Shown here: piece after piece, positions 57,535 to 64,000 of the stretch
Numbering within the stretch: the stretch's first letter is position 1
How the letters are laid out: each line of letters opens with the position of its first letter
Notes under the pieces: model-generated
The model's database searches: none
Told to the model about the DNA's origin: nothing
What the model saw: the letters and a program-made list of their open reading frames with translations, nothing else
Position numbers and translations under genes: made by a program
From: Dryas octopetala
Taxonomy: Eukaryota; Streptophyta; Magnoliopsida; Rosales; Rosaceae
Reading direction: 5' to 3'
NCBI GenBank assembly: GCA_963921425.1
Contig: OY992833.1
Span: 17,897,738 to 17,961,737 of the forward strand
Length of the DNA stretch: 64,000 bases

Positions 57535-58360
57535 TAGGGGTATCCATCCGTCAGTTCGGTTCGGTATTGGAGCTTACCAAAACAAAATAAAAAATTTTGG
57601 CATTTTTCAATTTGATTTCGGTAATTTTAGTATCGAATACTTTCGGTTTATTGTCAATTTAATTATAATAATACTAATTATTATATATTAATATAAATTG
57701 AAATTTAATCAAATATAATGCATAACATATAATATTTGATGGATATATTTGCACGAGTAGTATTGGTAGTTTAGTATAGTACTAGTATTAATTGCAATAA
57801 TATTAATATTAGTAGTACATACTAGTATAAATAGTTTAATTACATATCTTATTAATTTAATATATATATATATACCGATAAATATGAGTAGATATATATA
57901 TATGCATTACTTACTTAAAGATGAAGTTCTTATTTTCCTAAAAATAATAACATTTACTTTATTAGAGAATGACTCTATATATCTTAACTCACACTTTTGA
58001 TACTATTAATATGATAATATTATACAATTATATTTTCTTATAGTTGTTTATAATATTAGTAGTTTAATATTTATTGTATCATTAACATAATAGTATTATA
58101 TAAGTATATATAACTAAATTTCGGTAATTATTTCAATTTTTGGTATATATTTCAATTTTTTCGGTAATAATCGATTTGATTTATTTTAGTAATAATTTTC
58201 GATAATTGGTCGGTTTACTAATTTTTGTCAATTTTTACCAAAACAAAACCAACTTTTTTTGAATTTATTTAGTTTCAAATTTTCAATTTTCGAAGTGTTA
58301 AAATCGGTTTACCAAACCAAAAAATTTTGGTCGGTAGTCGGTCGATACATGTGCATTTTT
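57535..58360. repeat. Probable hAT-like element rich in TTCGGT/CGGTTT
   Basis: The left end TAGGGGTATCCATCCGTCAG and reversed right end TAAAAATGCACATGTATCGAC are only weakly similar. Subterminal TCGGTTCGG, TTCGGTAAT and GGTCGGTAGTCGGTCG repeats are typical of plant non-autonomous hAT elements. The centre is AT-rich (TA and ATT runs). No ORF, no proven target duplication. Confidence 0.45.
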
Positions 58361-58845
58361 AGCTAAAGCCTCCACAAACTGAATATTACCCATGTGTTTT
58401 ATATTTATATACTTTTGATTTAATTTTTATACGTGAATGGTAAGTTTTATGTCATGTGACTTTTTACTACACTTAAACTAACCCTACCAGCCGCCTCCCC
58501 ACGATTTTAACATCCTTTAGAACCTACCCTACCATCTAAGTCCATGCATCTAACTAAAACACCTACCCTTTTGAACTTCCTCTATGTAAACCCACCACTG
58601 TTCGTCAGGTTTTCCACTAACAAAACAAACCATTTTTTATTATTTTGTTCATTTTAAGTGAATTTCTAGTTGTATTTTACTTTATTTTTAAACAATATTA
58701 TTATTATTATTAATTAGTTATTCTATAAAATAATAATGATATTCTTATGTTTAATATTCGTTTACTATATTGTTTTTTACTTTAGTGTTATAATTTTTTG
58801 AGCATTGTAAGAGTATTTAATTTTATATTCTTAATTAACTTTAAA
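58361..58845. other. Intergenic, no gene seen
   Basis: AT-rich with ATTATT runs. Confidence 0.4.
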
Positions 58846-58895
58846 TAATGTTATTATTGTTCATCTTTTTGGCTTAATGTTATTATTATTCATCT
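58846..58895 (-). mobile_element. Micro-insertion: 8-bp insert in 21-bp direct repeats
   Basis: TAATGTTATTATTGTTCATC followed by T (58846-58866) is repeated at 58875-58895 with one mismatch. The insert is only TTTTGGCT; minus strand AGCC plus A4. In an ATT-rich tract the repeats alone could be slippage, but the insert sequence fits the pattern. Confidence 0.5.
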
Positions 58896-59451
58896 ATTTA
58901 ATAACTTTATTATGTAAGATTAACTTCTTAATTTCATATTCGGTCATAGCTTTCTTTCAATTATTTGGTTTATTTTCCTATTATTCTTTACTTAAGCGTT
59001 ATTATTTTTGAAGCGTTGCTAAGTACTTTAGTATATATTTATTTAATTGAAGTACTAGCACTGCTCATGTGCTTCATTATACAATGTTTAAAGTGTAAAA
59101 AGTTGTAGTATAAATAAAATATTTGATATCATATTAAACCCACTACGTAATTAAGTTTCTTCAAAACACAAAGAATGACTTTTGATATTACAACTCCAAA
59201 ATAACGTGTAAATTTTGAAAGCAGCATTAGCTTGTTTTCACTTATTTTGAAGAATACATAACCCTCTTCATACCATCTATGACACAAAAAACAATTTCTT
59301 CCTAGTTGGCTATGACACTATGGCATATTTTGAAGGTTACCAGCCAGAAGTAAGGTTAAGAGACCAAAACGTGGTGTCCATGACAACGGTGATATTTTTT
59401 ACAACCTTAGCAGCTTAGCCTTTTGCTCTTCCAACGGTGGTGGTAGCTGTT
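58896..59451. other. Intergenic, no gene seen
   Basis: AT-rich, nothing recognised. Confidence 0.4.
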
Positions 59452-59503
59452 TTCAAGGTTTCGTATCTTTTTTTTTTTGCCATTGTTCAAGGTTTCATAT
59501 CTT
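59452..59503 (-). mobile_element. Micro-insertion: poly(T)-GCCATTG in 18-bp direct repeats
   Basis: TTCAAGGTTTCGTATCTT (59452-59469) and TTCAAGGTTTCATATCTT (59486-59503) flank a 16-bp insert; minus strand CAATGGC plus nine A. Confidence 0.8.
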
Positions 59504-59617
59504 ATGCAATGAAAAATCTATCAATTTTTATGTTCAGCTTGATAAAAAATAAAAAAAAATCATGGTACTCTGTGTACAGTCCATGCTCTTACAGCTTTGT
59601 CGTGGAATATGGGTGCT

Positions 59618-59971
59618 TTAGGGCTCGTTTGGTATCCTACTCAAATTTTTATTTTTCAAAAATTAAGATTTTTTTTTTAATGTGAGTTTTCAAAATCAAT
59701 TTTTAAAATATGAAAACGTGTTTGGTATGAAATTTGAAAACAATTTTTAAATTTAAAAAATGATGGCATCTAAGAAAAAAATGAAGCGTAAAAAAAAGAA
59801 GAGAAAAACGATGTTTTATCATTTTTAAAAAGAGACATGTTTTTGAATTTTTTTTTCTAAAAACTGTTTTTAAAAATGGTCTACCAAACACGTTTTCTTA
59901 ACTAAAACTTGTTTTTTTTGTTTTTGAAAACAAAAAATAGTTTTTGAATAGAATACCAAACAGACCCTTAC
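59618..59971. mobile_element. hAT-like MITE
   Basis: Left end GGGCTCGTTTGGTATCCTAC; right end reversed GGGTCTGTTTGGTATTCTAT. Arms continue with A-rich and T-rich complements, and CGTGTTTGGTATGAAATTTG faces GGTCTACCAAACACG. Non-coding. Confidence 0.7.
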
Positions 59972-61053
59972 ATTTTCAAAAAAACACTAGTTTTCATAAC
60001 TAAATGACACAAATATAAAGATTGCCAACAATTTAGAATTAGGAAATTCAAGATGAGTCATGTCATGCATACAATGCAAATTATAGCAAGTGTGTCTATG
60101 GTTCAGTCAGATAATACACTTGCTAGGTTTCTAACTTTTAAAACAAATTTGGGCTTTGAAAAAATTTGAATATCGTGCTTTACATTAGTTCCGTGTGTTC
60201 TTTAAAATCTGTGAAAACACTTGTTTTCAAAATTTACATGTTGTTTAGGAGTTGTATCCTAAAAGTCATTCTCCGTATTTTCTCAAAATGACGCACCAAA
60301 TGCATATTTGCCAATTGTTTAGTTCCTAACAATTGGTGTAATAAAAACTTGATTCATTTTCAATCAGGAGGCTATTGATACCCATTCTTTTGTGCATATT
60401 ATTTATAGTTAGGATATGTTTGCCCTTGTGATGCGAGGGAGTGGAATATGGTTATGGATAAAGTGGCAGGTTTATCTTTGACTTTTGGTCTTGTTCCTTT
60501 TTATTTTGGGAATTTTAACTCAGTAACCTACTTTTTAGAGCAAATTGTTTTTATGACCTTTTTTTTAAGACTTACTTTTGTGACTTTTGGCCAATTTTCG
60601 GTCTAAATTACCTTAGATAGTTGTTGTAGCCACCTTATTTTGTTCTTCATGTTTATGGTTCTAGACCAAAGCACCCTTCAAGACTCTAACAAAAAACAAA
60701 CTCTATGATCGACAAATGAGGTCGACATGGCCATAATGTCGACCCATAATATCAAGTCGACCATAACTTTGGTCGACAAATGAGATATTTTGAGTTCCAG
60801 ATCTAAGTTGCAAATTTTGAGCTTCAGATTTGAATTCTAAGATATGGCAACATGGAAATCACACACAACAATGAGCTCATAACATCAAAATATTAATTGC
60901 ACAAGTCCATGAACTTTTAAGTAAATTTTATAAATAATCGCAATTATATCTAAGAAAATTCTCCACCATATATAGTACCATCAACTACATCAACATACAT
61001 CAATATAAATCTGCAGGGATGAGTTTAGAACCCTTCCAGTGTGTGTTTCTCAT
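59972..61053. other. Intergenic, no gene seen
   Basis: Mostly AT-rich. 60700-60790 contains five GTCGAC or TCGAC motifs, with ATCGACAAATGAG and GTCGACAAATGAG as near repeats. No gene recognised. Confidence 0.5.
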
Positions 61054-61560
61054 CCTGACAAAGATTAAAACAAGAATAAACACAATGAGCTATTTGTAGG
61101 CGTCATAAACAAAGCTCCAATAAAGGGGGAAAAGCCAATGTCTCAAACCAAAAAACATAAAGAATGGTAGATTCACTTTTGCAAGAAGAAAAAACTCAAT
61201 GACCCACTCCTATGGGTAATTGAAAAGGAATGAAATTTCCAACAAAAATGTCATCTATACATAAAACTAAAGATGCGTATGCAGAAAACAAACCCAGCAG
61301 CAAAATGCATGCAAGCTACTTAGTTTACATTTTGATAATAAATGAGGAGCACAGAGGGACAATTCTTGTTTTGTGAAGTAGGCACTGAGTAGAAAACAAA
61401 GCCATAGATGCAGAAGGAAGAAAATGAAAAAACCAATACCTAAGAAGCTCATCTCGATTATGCTGCGGGAGAGAGAATATGTGAGAGGATATTGATATTT
61501 GTTGTCAACTTGTGATATAAAGAGGGTCTTATTGTGATCTCCACCTTCACGTGAACCCCA
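61054..61560 (-). other. Possible small spliced transcript, unidentified
   Basis: On the minus strand a G-box (CACGTG, 61547-61552) and a TATA-like CTTTATATC (61513-61521) precede a C/T-rich leader and an ATG (61450-61452). A donor-like AG|GTATTGG follows at 61440, and TTTGTCAG|GATGAG at 61054 is a good acceptor. Joining them gives only MSFLG and a stop, so if it is a gene it encodes a tiny peptide, has further unseen exons, or is non-coding. I recognise no family. Confidence 0.25.
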
Positions 61561-61642
61561 TAAAAATGAGTTTTGACAGATTCAGTGACGATTGGTTTAG
61601 GGTGTTGGGGTTGTTGGTGGGTTTGAGTTTTATGTGATTTTG

Positions 61643-61698
<56 letters not shown>

Positions 61699-61808
61699 AA
61701 AAGGTATGGATGAGATTGAGAGAGGCGAGAGAGGCATCGAATGAAAAAATGAGAAGGGTTGTTTGGATCTTTTACATTCAAAAAAGGCCTAAAATAAGTT
61801 TTGAAAAA
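61561..61808. repeat. (GA)n microsatellite and spacer
   Basis: A GA run covers about 61647-61694. No gene seen. Confidence 0.8.
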
Positions 61809-61982
61809 GAGGGCTTTTAATTGCATACCTTTCTTAAATAAAAAAAAATCAAAATGAAAAAGACACACACACCTCCATCATTCTTAGACCAAAAAAAAAA
61901 AAAAACACACACACACACACTCAGCCCTCCCCCTCCCTCACCCCGACTCACCCAACACACCCTCATCATTCTCAGACAAAAA

Positions 61983-62017
<35 letters not shown>

Positions 62018-62737
62018 TCAGCCCCTCCCATTCTCTCACCTCGACAACCTCCCTCTCCTTCTTCACCCAACCTACCCAGCCCCTCCCCCTCACCCGACCA
62101 CCGTGAGCAGCACCCAAACCCCCTAATATCTTTCTTTTCTTCTCTCCTCATTCTCTTTCTCTCTTTGCTCTCTCCTTCGTTCGGCACTGGTTCGCCAAAA
62201 GTTCGAGTTTCCTTCGGCAGTCACCCACCGAACATCCACGACCCATTCGGCATGTAGCCGCCGAACCAGCTGCAACCTGCCTAACCAACTACTTCATGTC
62301 CACCTGCTGATCCTTTAAGTTGTTTGACTTTTCCCCTCTTGCGTTTTCCTTTTAGCCCTTCCACTGCGCTCTTCGCCATTTTTGTCCAGAACTAGTAAGA
62401 AGTAAGAAGAAATGGGGTTCTATAGACAGAGAATGGGAGAGATGAGAGAGGGAAGGAAAGAGCAGAGAGGGAAGGAAAGAATGAGGGAGGGGATGGGTGT
62501 GTGTGTTTTTCGGTGAATTGGAAATTTGGAACAATAACATATGTGGTCGGGGTGAGGGAAGGGGTGGGTGAAGGAGGGGTTGGGTGTGTGTGTTTTTTTT
62601 GGTCTGTTGATGGGGTATGCAAAGTGAGAAAATGGAGTTGGAGTTTGGGTGATGGAAGGAGATAGGGGTATTTTCCCTTTGTTTTTTTTAAAAGGGTGTG
62701 CAAAAAGAAAAAAAAAAGGGTGCAAATAGTAGCCCTC
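61809..62737. mobile_element. hAT-like element A with 8-bp target duplication
   Basis: TTGAAAAA flanks both sides (61801-61808, 62738-62745). Ends are GAGGGCTTTTAATTGCATAC and, reversed, GAGGGCTACTATTTGCACCC. The interior contains two (CA)n blocks (61906-61920, 61986-62016), C-rich sequence and CCACCGAACATCC / CATTCGGC motifs. Adjacent and related to element B. No transposase; long frames are microsatellite translations. Confidence 0.85.
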
Positions 62738-62764
62738 TTGAAAAATAAGGTTATAAAAACAATT

Positions 62765-63332
62765 GATAGTTGCTATTTGCTATTTGCACACTCCTTTTCC
62801 TCTATTTGCACATCCTTCATCACTTAATTAGTGGTTTTACAGATTTTTCTCATTGTGAAAAAACCCTAAAGCCCTCCCCCAACACACCTCATCCCTCTTC
62901 TCTGCTCCCACCCCGTGCCTTGTCCCATATATTCGGCTTCTCTCTCCCCTCTCTGGCGACCACCCTGCCTTCCTAGTGTCGAGCCTTCCCCTCCTCTCTC
63001 TAGCTTCTTTCTCATCTCTCTCTCCCTGTCACAACACCCCCCACATTCACCTCCTCTCTTCGGCTTCTCTCTCCTTCCCTCTCTTTCCCTCATTTTTCCT
63101 TTCATTTTCTCTCTTTGTTCGAACATCCACCTTCAAAAAGGTTAATCGAACATCCAGGATACGTTTGGCAGGTACCCGCCGAACAATCATGTTCTATTCG
63201 GCGGACGACTGCAGAACGATACTACAAGGTTCGGCGGACCAGTACCAAACGAAACCACCAATTTCGGCACAAGTCTGCCGAACCTGCAACTTTTTTTTTT
63301 TTTATAAAAAAAGTGGATGTTCAAAGAGGAGA

Positions 63333-63392
<60 letters not shown>

Positions 63393-63597
63393 AGGGGCTG
63401 TGTGTGTGTTTTTTTTTTGTCTGAGTTGATGGGGTGTGTTGTAGTGAGAAATTTTGTGAAATGAATAAAATAAGGATATTATAGTAATTGAAAGGGGTGT
63501 GTGTATGAGAAAATTCAATTGTAGGAAGAATGTAGGGGTGTGAAGTGATAAAATGGTGTGTAAATAGAGAAAATGAGGTGTGCAAATAGCAGCTCTC
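62765..63597. mobile_element. hAT-like element B with 8-bp target duplication
   Basis: AAACAATT flanks both sides (62757-62764, 63598-63605). Ends are GATAGTTGCTATTTGC and, reversed, GAGAGCTGCTATTTGC, followed by ACACTCC or ACACCTC. The interior is C/T-rich, then has TTCGGC/GCCGAAC motifs and GAACATCCA shared with element A, a (GA)n run (63338-63389) and TGTGTGTG. Same family and orientation as A, separated by 27 bp. Confidence 0.88.
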
Positions 63598-63605
63598 AAA
63601 CAATT

Positions 63606-63800
63606 TCCACTATTTTTGGGGTTCCAGAGTTAAATTACCCTTTTATTATTTCCCTTAGTATGTTCTATTTCAATATTTTAGTTGTGTAAGTTTTGACGTT
63701 AAGCTCAAACAAAAAAAAAAGGGTTGGTATAAACTTCCCTTAGGTTCATTTATTTATTTATTTTTGCCTAAAAACATCGTATAGTTTTGATATAAAAAAA
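63606..63800. other. Intergenic, no gene seen
   Basis: AT-rich spacer between element B and the putative promoter at the right edge. Confidence 0.4.
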
Positions 63801-64000
63801 AAATGGAAAAAGGAAACTCCAAAAACTCCCAAATTGCAGCCACTGTTTGCTACTCCTGCAACTGAAGGTAAAACCCTAAATCCTAATAGGCTGTTCCGAT
63901 AAAACCCTTCTATATAGCTGCACTCCCTCTACGTTTCTGCAGTAAGTGCGTATGCCAAGCTAGGGCTCTGGGTCACTGAGAAAGCTCAGTTTCAGGTAAG
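63801..64000 (+). promoter_or_regulatory. Putative promoter and 5' UTR exon of a gene continuing past the window
   Basis: A telo-box-like AAAACCCTAAA (63870-63880) and a second AAAACCC (63901-63907) are followed by TATATAG (63911-63917). A pyrimidine-rich start region CACTCCCTCTACG and about 70 bp of leader end in TTTCAG|GTAAG at the window edge, a good splice donor. The only ATG in the leader (63951) meets a stop after three codons. Telo boxes plus a leader intron are common in ribosomal-protein and other translation genes, but the product cannot be named. Confidence 0.45.

Noticed and set aside
61458..63603. Several frames of 60-162 codons
   Set aside because: Translations of (CA)n, (GA)n and C-rich tracts in hAT-like elements A and B and the adjacent microsatellite.
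1..64000. CRISPR arrays, operons, bacterial-type regulatory sites
   Set aside because: This is plant nuclear DNA; no regularly spaced repeat array with unique spacers is present, and the repeats are transposons and microsatellites.

Overview
This is nuclear DNA from a flowering plant, most likely a eudicot. The genes have short exons and AT-rich GT-AG introns, a plant tRNA gene is present, and most of the sequence is plant transposon debris. I cannot name the species. Four confident protein-coding genes and one tRNA gene are present; a further gene begins at the right edge.

Layout. 1-4.2 kb is repeat-rich: small inverted-repeat elements with a CTCGAG-rich core, a foldback element, and a solo LTR (3051-4129) with a perfect 5-bp target duplication. 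4.2-12.1 kb holds two copies of a small secreted-protein gene (EG45-like / plant natriuretic peptide-like) in direct orientation on the minus strand. They share flanks as well as exons, so a block was duplicated in tandem. 12-44 kb is essentially gene-free: foldback MITEs, hAT-like and Mutator-like MITEs (several with exact 8- or 9-bp target duplications), SINE and LINE remnants, a second solo LTR (41891-42526) and microsatellites. 44.3-51.5 kb carries an intact 14-exon activator-type auxin response factor (ARF7/19 clade, 1115 aa) on the plus strand. 52.0-57.2 kb carries the 8-exon gene for the 20S proteasome beta1 subunit (PBA1 type) on the minus strand, converging on the ARF. A tRNA-Pro(AGG) gene sits 150 bp upstream of the proteasome start codon. 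57.5-63.6 kb is again transposon-rich and ends in two adjacent related hAT-like elements. The last 200 bases look like a promoter and a 5' UTR exon ending at a splice donor.

The genes do not form a pathway. The ARF (auxin-dependent transcription), the proteasome subunit (protein turnover, including the 26S machinery that removes the Aux/IAA partners of ARFs) and the secreted PNP-like proteins are ordinary neighbours.

The most interesting signals are structural. (1) Ten sites carry an 8-24 bp insert, usually a T-G-R-C-C-like end followed by poly(A), or its complement, flanked by 11-21 bp direct repeats. They look like ultra-truncated retroposon insertions, and one has its empty site preserved in the tandem gene paralogue. 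(2) The expected 3' splice site of the second PBA1 exon reads GG instead of AG; the nearest usable AG would delete a conserved glycine. (3) A large palindrome records an order of events, because one insertion is present in both arms and another in only one. (4) A set of foldback elements shares inner arms but has different tips.
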